In this document: piece after piece, positions 1-7,742 of the stretch
Layout of the letters: each line of letters opens with the position of its first letter
Numbering within the stretch: position 1 is the stretch's first letter
From: DASQVO01 sp035640715
GTDB lineage: Bacteria; Actinomycetota; Actinomycetes; Streptosporangiales; Streptosporangiaceae
Direction: 5' to 3'
Assembly: GCA_035640715.1 (NCBI GenBank)
Contig: DASQVO010000052.1
Coordinates: forward strand, 1 to 23,629
DNA length: 23,629 nt
Notes under the pieces: generated by a model
Databases searched by the model: none
Told to the model about the DNA's origin: nothing
The model's input: only the letters and a program-made list of their open reading frames with translations
Translations under genes and position numbers: made by a program

Positions 1-1
1 C

Positions 2-280
2 GGCTCGGACATCACCCGGGTAACGTTCCGCGCGCTGGACGCCTACGGCAACCAGCGCCCCTACGTCACCGGCGACGTCACTCTCTCACTCGCCGGCCCG
101 GCCACTCTGATCGCCGAGAACCCGTTCGCGTTCGGGACATATGGCGGGGTCGGCGGGGCCTTCATCCGGTCCGTGCCGAACCGTACCGGCCTGGTGACGG
201 TCACCGCCCAGCACGCCACGCTCGGCACCGCCATCGCCCGCCTGACCGTCACCCCGGCCACTGGCGAGCAGTTTCTCTAG
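2..280 (+). CDS. C-terminal fragment of a glycoside hydrolase family 2-like (beta-galactosidase-type) protein
   Basis: The reading frame is open from the left edge to a TAG at 278-280 and gives the last 92 residues of a longer protein whose start lies outside the window. The segment is all-beta in character, with an Ig-like module rich in alternating hydrophobic residues (VTLSLAGPATLIAENPFAFG, then GLVTVTAQH). It resembles the C-terminal Ig-like domain that follows the barrel in actinobacterial GH2 beta-galactosidases. No catalytic residue is present in this piece, so the family call rests on recognition of the tail only. A bacterial adhesion or other Ig-like tail is the alternative. It converges on the molybdenum hydroxylase operon with only 47 bases between the stop codons, where I see no strong terminator. 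Confidence 0.6.
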   Translation, partial: GSDITRVTFRALDAYGNQRPYVTGDVTLSLAGPATLIAENPFAFGTYGGVGGAFIRSVPNRTGLVTVTAQHATLGTAIARLTVTPATGEQFL

Positions 281-327
281 TGCTTCGTTCCTTCGGGTGC
301 GGTCAGGGACCGGGTTCACGCCTGAAG

Positions 328-2463
328 TCAGTTCTCCTCGATCGCCCGGGCGACTTGCTCGCGGGTGAGCGGCAGGTCGCGGACGCGCACCCCGACCGCG
401 TCGGCGACCGCGTTGCCGATGGCCCCGGCGACCGGTCCCTGGGCGAGCTCGCCCGCGCCGGTCTCGGCCTCGCCGGACGTGTCCACGATCCGCACCATCA
501 CCTCCGGAACCTCGGTGAACCGGAGAATCGGGTAGCTGTCCCAGGCCGCCGACGTGATCCTGTCCCGGTCGAACCGGACCTGCTCGCGCAGCGTCCAGCT
601 CGCGCTCTGCACGGCACCGCCCTCGACCTGGTTGATCACTCCGTCCGGATTGATGACCCGGCCCACGTCCACCGCGAGCCACAGCCTGCGCACCCGGATG
701 TCCGTATCCGCCTCCACCTCCGCCACGGCGGCGCAGTACCCCGCGTCTCCCTTGTAGCGGGCCACCCCGGCCCCGTACCCGGTGCCGTCGCGGCGGCCCC
801 GGGTGTCCCAGCCGGCCATGCGCGCGGCCTCGGTGAGCACCTGCCGGGCGCGCGGGTCGGTGAGGTGGGCGAGCCGGAATTCGACCGGGTCGGCGCCGGC
901 CGCGGCGGCCAGTTCGTCCATGAATGACTCGATGGCGAACACGTTGAGGTGGGCGCCGAGCGATCGCAGCGAGGATGTCCTGACCGGCATGTCCAGCAGC
1001 CGGTGCCGGGTGACGTGCATGCCGGGGATGTCGTAGCCCGGCACCGCGTTGCGCGTGGAGCCCATCGCGCCGGTCGGCGGGCCGTCGGGCGCCGGTGACA
1101 TCGGGCGGCCCCCGGCCAGGTGGGCCAGGGGGAGCAGGCGCGGCTCCCCGCCGCTGCCGGGCCGGCCGATGAAGCCGTTGCTCCACACATCCTGCCGCCA
1201 GGTCACGATCCGGCCCCCGGCGTCAAGGCCGGCCGAGAGCCGCGCCAGCATGGCCGAACCCAGCGGCGCCCAGCACATCTCGTCCTCGCGGGTCCACAGC
1301 ACCCGGACCGCCCGGCCGCCGGCCGCTCGCGCCAGCAGCACCGCGTCCATGGCCACGTCATCCGCGCCGTTGTGGCCATAGGCGCCCGCGCCCTCCACGT
1401 GGTGCACCGTCACCTGCCCGACCTCCAGCCCCAGCCCGGCCGCGATCGCCCCGCGCAGGGCGAAGATGCCCTGACTGTGACTCCAGACGGTGACGGAACC
1501 ACCGTCCCAGCGGGCGATCGCGCAGCTAGGCGCCATCGAGGCGTGGGCCAGGAACGGGCGGGTGAACTCCGCGGTCAGCGTACGGGTCACCAGGCCTGCG
1601 GCATCCCCCGCCGGCCGGTCCAGCACCGTCAGCGTCTCCGACGGTGCCGCCAGCAGAAAACCCCGCAGGTCGCGGGGGTCGGGCAGCGACTGGGTCACCC
1701 GCCACCGGGCCGCCCGGGCGACCTGCCGCGCGGCCCGGAGCGCGGCCCGGTCGGTCGGTGCCACCACGCCGAGGAACGAGCCATCCCGCACGAGCACGGC
1801 CTCGCGGCTGAGCCCCGGGTCCGGGAGTTCACTGAGTTCGGCCGCGACCGCGGGCGGGCGGACCACCCTGCCGTACGCCATGTCCGGCAGCACCAGGTCG
1901 TGGAGGAACCGCGGCCGCCCGGTGACCTTGTCGGGGATGTCCAGCCGCGGGGCACTGCGCCCGGCGACGGACCATTCGCCCGGCGGCCGGGCGGGCACCG
2001 GGGCGCCGGCCGGCCGGTCCAGGATCCCGGCTGCGTCCAGCGACCAGTAGCTCAGCCCGGTCGGGCCGGCGGCGGTCCGGATCTGCCCATCCGTCATCGT
2101 CAGCGCCGCGGGGCTGACCTCGAGCCTGGCCGCGGCGGCGGCCAGCAGCAGGTCACGGGCCAGCGCGCACGCCTGCCGCAGCGCCGAGCCGGAGTCCTGC
2201 ACCGACCGGCTGCCCGCCGTGAACCCCTCGTCCGGGCTGGTGCTGGTGCTCACCGGGGCCACCCGCACCCGCGCCAGAGCCACCTGGAGTTCCTCTGCTG
2301 CCACCTGCGCCAGCGCGGTCCAGATGCCCTGGCCGAACTCGACCTTGCCGGACCGGATGGTGACCTCGCCATCCCGGCTGAAATCGAGCCACCGGGCCAG
2401 TACCGGATTGGCCGCGAGGCTGCCGGCCAGCGGGGGAGAGCTGGCCGGCATCTGCGCGCTCAC
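328..2463 (-). CDS. Molybdopterin-binding large subunit of a xanthine dehydrogenase/isoquinoline 1-oxidoreductase-type hydroxylase
   Basis: This is the catalytic subunit that would carry the molybdopterin cofactor and hydroxylate an N-heterocycle or oxidise an aldehyde, passing electrons to the (2Fe-2S) subunit encoded just upstream. The 711-residue product has the family's two molybdopterin-binding halves. A cofactor-binding stretch lies around the HASMAPSCAIA segment. Near the C-terminus is a GAGE motif whose Glu, about residue 672, aligns with the catalytic base of the family, followed by GPVAGAIGNAVADA. I chose the GTG at 2463 because it overlaps the TGA of the upstream gene as GTGA, a standard coupled junction. 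An ATG at 2541 exists in frame, but that extension lies inside the small-subunit gene and reads as its shadow. There is no twin-arginine leader, so the enzyme should be cytoplasmic. Family certain, substrate unknown. Confidence 0.93.
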   Translation of the reverse strand: MSAQMPASSPPLAGSLAANPVLARWLDFSRDGEVTIRSGKVEFGQGIWTALAQVAAEELQVALARVRVAPVSTSTSPDEGFTAGSRSVQDSGSALRQACALARDLLLAAAAARLEVSPAALTMTDGQIRTAAGPTGLSYWSLDAAGILDRPAGAPVPARPPGEWSVAGRSAPRLDIPDKVTGRPRFLHDLVLPDMAYGRVVRPPAVAAELSELPDPGLSREAVLVRDGSFLGVVAPTDRAALRAARQVARAARWRVTQSLPDPRDLRGFLLAAPSETLTVLDRPAGDAAGLVTRTLTAEFTRPFLAHASMAPSCAIARWDGGSVTVWSHSQGIFALRGAIAAGLGLEVGQVTVHHVEGAGAYGHNGADDVAMDAVLLARAAGGRAVRVLWTREDEMCWAPLGSAMLARLSAGLDAGGRIVTWRQDVWSNGFIGRPGSGGEPRLLPLAHLAGGRPMSPAPDGPPTGAMGSTRNAVPGYDIPGMHVTRHRLLDMPVRTSSLRSLGAHLNVFAIESFMDELAAAAGADPVEFRLAHLTDPRARQVLTEAARMAGWDTRGRRDGTGYGAGVARYKGDAGYCAAVAEVEADTDIRVRRLWLAVDVGRVINPDGVINQVEGGAVQSASWTLREQVRFDRDRITSAAWDSYPILRFTEVPEVMVRIVDTSGEAETGAGELAQGPVAGAIGNAVADAVGVRVRDLPLTREQVARAIEEN

Positions 2464-2942
2464 CGGGACTGCCCCGCCGTGTCCTGCCCCGCCGCCTTCA
2501 GCACCGCCCGGACGATCCTGCCGTGGGCCCCGCAGCGGCACAGGTTACCGTCGAGAGCCTCCCTGACCTCCTGCTCGGTGGGGGAGGGATGGTCGCGCAG
2601 CAGGGCCACCGCGGTGATCACCATGCCCGAGGTGCAGTAGCCGCACTGGGCGGCCTGCTCGTCGATGAACGCCTGCTGGACAGGATGGAGCCGGCCGCTG
2701 GCCGGCAGTCCCTCCACGGTGATGATCGGGCCGCCGGCGGCCGACACCGGCAGGTCGCAGGACGAGCGGGCCCGGCCCTCGATGAGCACGAAGCACGCCC
2801 CGCACAGCCCCATCCCGCAGCCGAACCTCGGCCCCGCCAGGCCCAGGTCGTGGCGGAGCACGTCGAGCAGCGGCGTGTCCGGCTCGCAGGTCACGCTGCG
2901 CTCCGCGCCGTTCACGGTCAGCCGGAATTCGTCCTCATCCAT
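2460..2942 (-). CDS. (2Fe-2S)-binding small subunit of the molybdenum hydroxylase
   Basis: This 160-residue electron-transfer subunit carries two [2Fe-2S] clusters. The N-terminal plant-ferredoxin-type site has Cys42, Cys47, Cys50 and Cys62 (motif CGMGLCGAC, then a fourth Cys). The C-terminal helical site has Cys100 and Cys103 (QCGYC) and Cys135 and Cys137 (NLCRCG). Length and Cys spacing are exactly those of the CoxS/IorA/XdhC-type subunits. The ATG at 2942 is preceded by GGAGG at 2948-2952 with five bases between, so the start is firm. It is the first gene of a two-gene operon, and its stop overlaps the large-subunit start by four bases. No FAD-binding middle subunit (CutM type) is adjacent, which fits the two-subunit IorAB-like arrangement rather than a three-subunit CO dehydrogenase type. 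Confidence 0.95.
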   Translation of the reverse strand: MDEDEFRLTVNGAERSVTCEPDTPLLDVLRHDLGLAGPRFGCGMGLCGACFVLIEGRARSSCDLPVSAAGGPIITVEGLPASGRLHPVQQAFIDEQAAQCGYCTSGMVITAVALLRDHPSPTEQEVREALDGNLCRCGAHGRIVRAVLKAAGQDTAGQSR

Positions 2943-3086
2943 GGCTTCCTCCCATAATGCCCGCCGACTAGGCCGCCCAGCCCGCAGTGGGACCGCACTT
3001 CTTCACGCCAGGCGCATTCGGCTGCAGGGCCGGCACCTGGAAAGGCACAGTGTTGACCGCAGCCTCTTCCAAGAGTATGCATTCGT

Positions 3087-3554
3087 TTGCAAAGTCTCTT
3101 GCCGGCCCGCGTCGGCGTCTGGGGCGTCAGCCTCGGCGGGTACTACGCACCGCGGGTGGCCAGTGGCGACGAGCGGGTAAAGGCATGCATCGCCCTGGCC
3201 GGCCCGTTCTCGTTCGCCGACGAGTGGGACAGCCGCCCGATCCTCACCCGGGAGGCGTTCCGGGTCCGGTCCAGATCACCCGACCTGGAGACGGCTCGCC
3301 GCCGGGCGGAGGAGCTGACCATGGCGGGCCGGGCGGGACTGATCAAGTGCCCACTGCTGGCCGTCATGGGCAAGCTCGACCGGCTCATCCCCTGGCAGCA
3401 GGCGCAGCGGCTGGTGGACGAGGCCGGCGGCCCTGCCGAGCTGCTGCTGCTCGAGCAGGGCAACCACGGATGCGCGAACCTGGCGCCGTTCCACCGGCAG
3501 GCCACCGCGGACTGGGCGGCCGGGCAGCTCGGCACGCGGGTGAGCCGGGCATGA
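3087..3554 (+). pseudogene. N-terminally truncated alpha/beta hydrolase (pseudooxynicotine-hydrolase/DUF1100-like)
   Basis: The translated stretch matches the C-terminal half of the alpha/beta hydrolases related to 2,6-dihydroxypseudooxynicotine hydrolase. The nucleophile elbow is GVWGVSLGGYY, the acid is the Asp in GKLDRLIP and the His is in GNHGC, so the catalytic triad is intact. Family members are usually about 350 to 400 residues, whereas this frame gives about 155, starting right before the elbow. A TGA at 3054-3056 closes the frame upstream. The first possible starts are weak (TTG at 3087) and have no Shine-Dalgarno sequence, and I cannot find the N-terminal half in another frame nearby. 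I call it a truncated remnant. A short expressed protein is possible but would lack half of the hydrolase fold. Confidence 0.75.
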
Positions 3555-3595
3555 TCATCTCGTAGGTTGCCTGCCATCGGTATTACCGTCATGAT

Positions 3596-6500
3596 GTGAG
3601 TTCTTGGGCGATCGGATCGCGGACGATAACGCTGGCGGGCCGGCTGGCCAGGATGGGCTTCGCGGACGCCGCGCGGGCGGAACGCCTTATGACCTCGGAA
3701 CTTGCCCTCGATCTCGACGGCGGGCCGCGGCAGGGCATCGTCGGCGGTGCCGTGCGGCCGCCCGCCGACGAGGCGGTGCTGGAGGCGATCGCGGCTGCCG
3801 CCGACCCCGATCTCGCGCTTTCCGGGCTCGCCAGGATCGCCGGCACCGACCGCGGAACAGACGCGGCCGACGTGCGAGCCGCGCTGCGTGCCGAGCCTGG
3901 CTTCAGGAAGCGCCTGGTGGCCGTGCTGGGCGTGAGCACGGGTCTCGCCGATCACCTGGCCCGGCACCCCGATGACTGTCACATCCTGCGCGGCGCCGAC
4001 GCGGTGCGCCGCCCGTCCGCCGCTGAGCTGCGCGCCGCGTTGCTGCACGCTGTGTGTGCGGGCCCGCACGATGACATGCCCGTCGCCGACCTGGCGGCGA
4101 TGCGCGGCACCGATCCGGCCGCCGTGCTGTGCGCCGCCTACAAGCGGCGCATCCTGCACCTGGCGGCCAGGGACCTCACCGGGGTGGCCACCGTGGAGGA
4201 GGTCGCGGCCGAGCTGGCTGACATAGCCGACGCGGCGCTCGAAGCGGCGCTCGCGGTCGCCCGCGCGGACCTTCCATCCGGGGCTGCCCCGTGCAGGATC
4301 GCCGTCGTCGCGATGGGCAAATGCGGTGGCCACGAGCTCAATTACGCCAGCGACGTCGACGTGATCTTCGTTGCCGCGAATGCGGAGAAGACCGCGGCAC
4401 GGGCGGAGGGGCCGGTGGCGGGCGCGGAGGCGCCGGAACCGGCGGAGGCGGCGCCGCCGGGCGCGGATGCCGATGCCGGCAGCGCCGCGCTGCGGACCGC
4501 CACCAGGCTCGCGGCCGGGCTTATCAGCGTCTGCTCGCGGACCACGTCAGAAGGCACGATCTTCCCCGTCGACCCGAACCTCCGCCCGGAGGGGCGCAAC
4601 GGCCCGCTGGTGCGCACCCTGGCCAGCCATGTCGCGTACTACGAGCGCTGGGCCAAGACGTGGGAGTTCCAGGCACTGCTGAAGGCCAGGCCGGCCGCTG
4701 GCGACATCGGGCTCGGGCAGCAGTACGTGACCGCGCTCGCCCCGATGGTCTGGCAGGCGGCGCAGCGGGATCACTTCGTCGAGGACGTGCAGGCGATGCG
4801 CCGCCGGGTCGAGCAGGCCCTCCCGCCCGGCCAGGCGGGCCGTGAGATCAAGCTCGGCCCCGGTGGCCTCCGTGACATCGAATTCGCCGTGCAGCTCCTC
4901 CAGCTCGTGCACGGCCGCACGGATGAGTCGCTGCGCAGCCCGGCCACGCTGGCGGCGCTGGCGGCGCTGGCGGCGGGCGGCTACGTCGGCCGGGACGACG
5001 CGGCGGACCTGGCCGCGGCCTACCGGTTCCTCCGCCAGGTGGAGCATCTGCTCCAGCTTTACCAGCTGCGCCGCACCCATGTCCTGCCCAGCGATCCCGC
5101 CACGGCGCGCAGGCTGGGCCGGGCGATAGCGCGGGCCGATGGGACGAACGGGCTTCGCCGTGAAGGCAGCCAGCTCAACGCGGATCCGTCCGCCGGTTTC
5201 ACCGAACTGTGGCGGCAGCACGCGCGCCAGGTACGGCGCCTGCACGAGAAGCTGTTCTACCGGCCGCTCCTTGACGCGGTGGCCCGGCTTCCCGGGGACG
5301 TGGCACGGCTGACGCCGTCGGCGGCGCAAGCCCGCCTGGAGGCGCTCGGCTACGCGGACCCGGCGGGTGCGCTCCGCCACATCGACGCCCTCACCGCCGG
5401 AGTGTCCCGGCGCGCCGCGATTCAGCGCACGCTGCTTCCCGTGCTGCTCGGCTGGTTCGCTGACGCGGCCGAGCCGGACGCAGGCCTGCTCGCCTTCCGG
5501 CAGGTCAGCGACGCGCTGGGGAAGACACCGTGGTATCTGCGGCTGCTGCGGGACGAGACGAAGGTCGCCGAGCGGATGGCCCGCGTCCTCGCGTCCAGCA
5601 GATACGCCACCGGCCTGCTGCTCCGGGCGCCTGAGGCGGTGGCGATCCTCGGCGACGACGCGGAGCTGGTGCCCCGGTCGCTGATGTCGCTGCGAGCCGA
5701 GGCGGACGCCGCCGTGCGCAGGCACGACGGGGCGGAAAGCGCCGTGGCCGCGGTCCGGTCGCTGCTGCGGCGGGAACTGCTGCGGATCGCCGCGGCGGAC
5801 CTGCTCGGCCGGTTCGGCCCCGGCGAGTCCGCTGACGCGCTCACCGCCGTGGCGGCCGCCAGTATCGGCGCGGCGCTGGGTGCGGCGACGAAGAAGATAG
5901 AAGCCGAGCTGGGTGGCCCGCTGCCGACCCGGATGGCGGTGATCGGGATGGGGCGCTTCGGCGGGCATGAGACCGGCTACGGCAGCGACGCGGACGTGAT
6001 GTTCGTCCATGACCCGCTGCCCGGCGCGGAGGAGGCCGGCGCCGGGCGCGCCGCGCACGCGGTCGCGCAGGAGCTGCGGCGGCTGCTCGCGCTTCCCGGC
6101 CCGGATCCGGCGCTGATTGTGGACGCGGGCCTGCGGCCCGAGGGCCGCCAGGGGCCGCTCGTGCGCACGCTCGCCTCCTACCTGGCCTACTACCGGCGCT
6201 GGTCGGTACCCTGGGAGGCGCAGGCGCTGCTGCGCGCAGAGCCCATGGCCGGGGATGCCGATCTCGGTGCCGACTTCACCCAGATGATCAGCGAATTCCG
6301 CTATCCCGACGGCGGGATTAGCGAGACCGCCGTCCGCGAGATCAGGCGGATCAAGGCCCGCATGGAAGCGGAGCGCATGCCCCGGGGCGTCGAGCCGGCA
6401 CTGCACGTCAAGCTGGGTCCAGGCGGGCTGTCAGATGTCGAGTGGACCGTCCAGCTTTTGCAGTTGCGGCACGCTTTCGCCGTGCCGGGGCTCCGGACCA

Positions 6501-6784
6501 CACGCACGCTGCCGGCGCTGACGGCCGCGCGTGACGCGGGCCTGGTAACCTCCGACGAAGCCACGGTGCTGGCGGAGTCCTGGATCCTCGCAGCCCGGAT
6601 CAGGGACGCGGTGATGCTGGTCCGCGGCGTCGCCGGGGACACGATCCCGGCCGGATACCGCGAGCTCGGCGCGGTCGCCCGGATTCTCGGTTACGGCCCG
6701 GGGGAGGGCCAGGCGCTGGTGCAGGATTACCGGAAGGCGGCCCGCCGCGCCAGGATCACCATGGAGCGCCTCTTCTACGGCTGA
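3596..6784 (+). CDS. glnE: Bifunctional glutamine synthetase adenylyltransferase/deadenylase
   Basis: GlnE adds AMP to glutamine synthetase when nitrogen is plentiful and removes it when nitrogen is scarce. The 1062-residue product has the two nucleotidyltransferase domains in the expected order. The N-terminal deadenylylase domain has GKCGGHELNYASDVDVIFV at about residues 241-259, with Asp253 and Asp255 as metal ligands. The C-terminal adenylyltransferase domain has GMGRFGGHETGYGSDADVMF at about 784-803, with Asp798 and Asp800. Each is followed by a DPNLRPEGRNGPL- or DAGLRPEGRQGPL-type motif and a helical GlnD-like domain (KLGPGGLRDIEFAVQLLQL and KLGPGGLSDVEWTVQLLQL). An Ala/Pro-rich insertion of roughly 30 residues follows the first metal motif. 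The GTG at 3596 lacks a clear Shine-Dalgarno sequence. No glutamine synthetase gene lies in the window. Confidence 0.97.
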   Translation: MSSWAIGSRTITLAGRLARMGFADAARAERLMTSELALDLDGGPRQGIVGGAVRPPADEAVLEAIAAAADPDLALSGLARIAGTDRGTDAADVRAALRAEPGFRKRLVAVLGVSTGLADHLARHPDDCHILRGADAVRRPSAAELRAALLHAVCAGPHDDMPVADLAAMRGTDPAAVLCAAYKRRILHLAARDLTGVATVEEVAAELADIADAALEAALAVARADLPSGAAPCRIAVVAMGKCGGHELNYASDVDVIFVAANAEKTAARAEGPVAGAEAPEPAEAAPPGADADAGSAALRTATRLAAGLISVCSRTTSEGTIFPVDPNLRPEGRNGPLVRTLASHVAYYERWAKTWEFQALLKARPAAGDIGLGQQYVTALAPMVWQAAQRDHFVEDVQAMRRRVEQALPPGQAGREIKLGPGGLRDIEFAVQLLQLVHGRTDESLRSPATLAALAALAAGGYVGRDDAADLAAAYRFLRQVEHLLQLYQLRRTHVLPSDPATARRLGRAIARADGTNGLRREGSQLNADPSAGFTELWRQHARQVRRLHEKLFYRPLLDAVARLPGDVARLTPSAAQARLEALGYADPAGALRHIDALTAGVSRRAAIQRTLLPVLLGWFADAAEPDAGLLAFRQVSDALGKTPWYLRLLRDETKVAERMARVLASSRYATGLLLRAPEAVAILGDDAELVPRSLMSLRAEADAAVRRHDGAESAVAAVRSLLRRELLRIAAADLLGRFGPGESADALTAVAAASIGAALGAATKKIEAELGGPLPTRMAVIGMGRFGGHETGYGSDADVMFVHDPLPGAEEAGAGRAAHAVAQELRRLLALPGPDPALIVDAGLRPEGRQGPLVRTLASYLAYYRRWSVPWEAQALLRAEPMAGDADLGADFTQMISEFRYPDGGISETAVREIRRIKARMEAERMPRGVEPALHVKLGPGGLSDVEWTVQLLQLRHAFAVPGLRTTRTLPALTAARDAGLVTSDEATVLAESWILAARIRDAVMLVRGVAGDTIPAGYRELGAVARILGYGPGEGQALVQDYRKAARRARITMERLFYG

Positions 6785-6994
6785 CCCGCAAGCCTGTCGT
6801 GCAGGGCAATCAGTGAGCGCAAGCTGGTGTGCCCCTGTGCGTGGCGCTGCGTCGCGATGTGGGGATGATGCCTACCAGCGCCACGATCACGATTGCGGGA
6901 GACACCGTCATGCCTGACACGGAGCCGGCGGCGATCAGGAACCATGCAGCCTTCATCTGTGACGAATGCCAGCGAGGCCGGGTCGGCGAGGATG

Positions 6995-7025
6995 TTGTAT
7001 TACATCTATCTAAGCGTGATACACT
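6995..7025 (+). promoter_or_regulatory. Probable leaderless promoter of the toxin-antitoxin operon
   Basis: An AT-rich island in otherwise GC-rich DNA holds a TTGTAT (6995-7000) that could act as a -35 box and a TACACT (7020-7025) that fits the actinobacterial -10 pattern TAnnnT, 19 bases apart. The antitoxin ATG begins six bases after the -10 box, where transcription would start, and no Shine-Dalgarno sequence is present. That combination points to a leaderless mRNA. The rest of the 247-base gap after glnE holds no feature I can support. Assigned by inspection only. Confidence 0.5.
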
Positions 7026-7033
7026 TGGTGTAT
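7019..7033 (+). promoter_or_regulatory. Palindromic operator overlapping the -10 box and start codon of the toxin-antitoxin operon
   Basis: ATACAC-TTG-GTGTAT is a perfect six-base inverted repeat with a three-base spacer. It covers the candidate -10 box and the first two bases of the antitoxin ATG, where a ribbon-helix-helix antitoxin would bind to repress its own operon. A second small palindrome, TGTA-T-TACA, lies at 6996-7004 over the candidate -35 box, its centre 26 bases upstream, and may be a second half-site cluster. The palindromes are seen directly; their role as operators is inferred from how such operons are usually autoregulated. Confidence 0.6.
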
Positions 7034-7283
7034 GCGAAGCGTGCGGCTTGATCCTGACCTTGATGACCGCGTGCAGCGTGCTGCGGAGGCCGAGAACTCT
7101 ACGATCTCCGAGTTCGTCCGGGCTGCGCTCGCTGAGCGGGCTGACCGGGCGCTGGCCGGGCATGAATCGGCCGCGACGCAGCTTGCCGACGTGATCGGCG
7201 TTGTCCATGGCGGCGGGGGGCGCGCCCGGCGCACCGGCCGGGCTTTCGCCGAGGGGCTTGCGGACAAGCGCAAGCGGGCGTGA
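7032..7283 (+). CDS. Ribbon-helix-helix (CopG/Arc-type) antitoxin
   Basis: An 83-residue protein whose first 40 or so residues form a ribbon-helix-helix DNA-binding domain: a short strand (MRSVRLDPDL), helix 1 (DDRVQRAAEAEN), then STISEFVRAALAERADRAL for the turn and helix 2. The charged, Gly/Arg-rich C-terminus (from about residue 55) would wrap the toxin. It would both repress the operon and block the PIN nuclease encoded next; its stop overlaps that start by four bases. The ATG at 7032 overlaps the operator palindrome and is probably read from a leaderless transcript. Confidence 0.85.
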   Translation: MRSVRLDPDLDDRVQRAAEAENSTISEFVRAALAERADRALAGHESAATQLADVIGVVHGGGGRARRTGRAFAEGLADKRKRA

Positions 7284-7705
7284 TTCTTACCGACGCGGGC
7301 CCGCTTGTCGCGCTGCTGGACGCGGATGAGGACGATCACGAACGGTGCGTAGCCGCGCTGAACACAGTCAGGTTGCCAATGCTCACCACCTGGCCAGCGT
7401 TCACCGAGGCGATGTACGTGCTTGGCCGGGCAGCAGGCTGGTCAGGCCAGGAGCCTCTGTGGCGCCTGGTCCAGCGTGATGACCTCATCGTCGCCGACCA
7501 GGACCGGAAGTCGGTGCGGCGCTCCGCTGAGCTCATGCGGAAATACTCGGATGTGCCCATGGACCTCGCCGATGCCACGCTCGTGGCGCTAGCCGAAGCT
7601 CGTAGCCTGCACCGGATCTTCACCCTGGATTCGGATTTCCGCGTCTACCGCTTCCGGGACCGCCGCCATTTTGAGATCCTGCCTGACCTGTCCGCACAAG
7701 GCTGA
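7280..7705 (+). CDS. PIN-domain ribonuclease toxin (VapC-like)
   Basis: The 141-residue product is a full PIN domain, a metal-dependent RNase that typically cuts tRNA or rRNA when freed from its antitoxin. The acidic residues expected for the active site are present: Asp5 in ILTDAGPLVALLD, Glu43 in PAFTEAMYV, Asp95 and Asp98 in MDLADATLVALAE, and Asp117 in FTLDSDFRVYR. The GTG start at 7280 overlaps the antitoxin TGA as GTGA, so the two are translationally coupled. Nothing suggests inactivation. The RNA target cannot be read from the sequence. Confidence 0.9.
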   Translation: MILTDAGPLVALLDADEDDHERCVAALNTVRLPMLTTWPAFTEAMYVLGRAAGWSGQEPLWRLVQRDDLIVADQDRKSVRRSAELMRKYSDVPMDLADATLVALAEARSLHRIFTLDSDFRVYRFRDRRHFEILPDLSAQG

Positions 7706-7742
7706 CCATGGTCGCCGGTGCATTGCGTGGTCTGCTTTGGCG

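Noticed and set aside
1120..2640. A 506-codon open frame on the plus strand.
   Set aside because: It is antisense to the molybdenum hydroxylase genes and contains no recognisable domain.
3578..3588. CGGTA-T-TACCG palindrome just upstream of the glnE GTG, possibly an operator or -10 region.
   Set aside because: It is only eleven bases long, no partner site or -35 box is visible at a sensible distance, and no matching regulator is known to me. Not enough to list.
3143..4333. A 396-codon open frame on the minus strand, spanning the hydrolase remnant and the start of glnE.
   Set aside because: It is antisense to two recognisable coding regions and has no recognisable motif.
4948..4977. Three copies of a nine-base GCTGGCGGC-type unit within glnE.
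   Set aside because: It encodes a short Ala/Leu helix in a high-GC gene; simple codon repetition explains it.
4547..6406. A 619-codon open frame on the minus strand.
   Set aside because: It is antisense to glnE, whose two nucleotidyltransferase motifs prove the plus-strand frame. Long antisense frames are expected at this GC content.
6910..7194. A possible small zinc-ribbon protein: a frame with CDEC and CEAC pairs 21 residues apart that overlaps the antitoxin start.
   Set aside because: The second Cys pair and everything after it come from the antitoxin gene read in another frame, and the middle is encoded by the AT-rich promoter. There is no Shine-Dalgarno sequence. The Cys pattern is probably chance.
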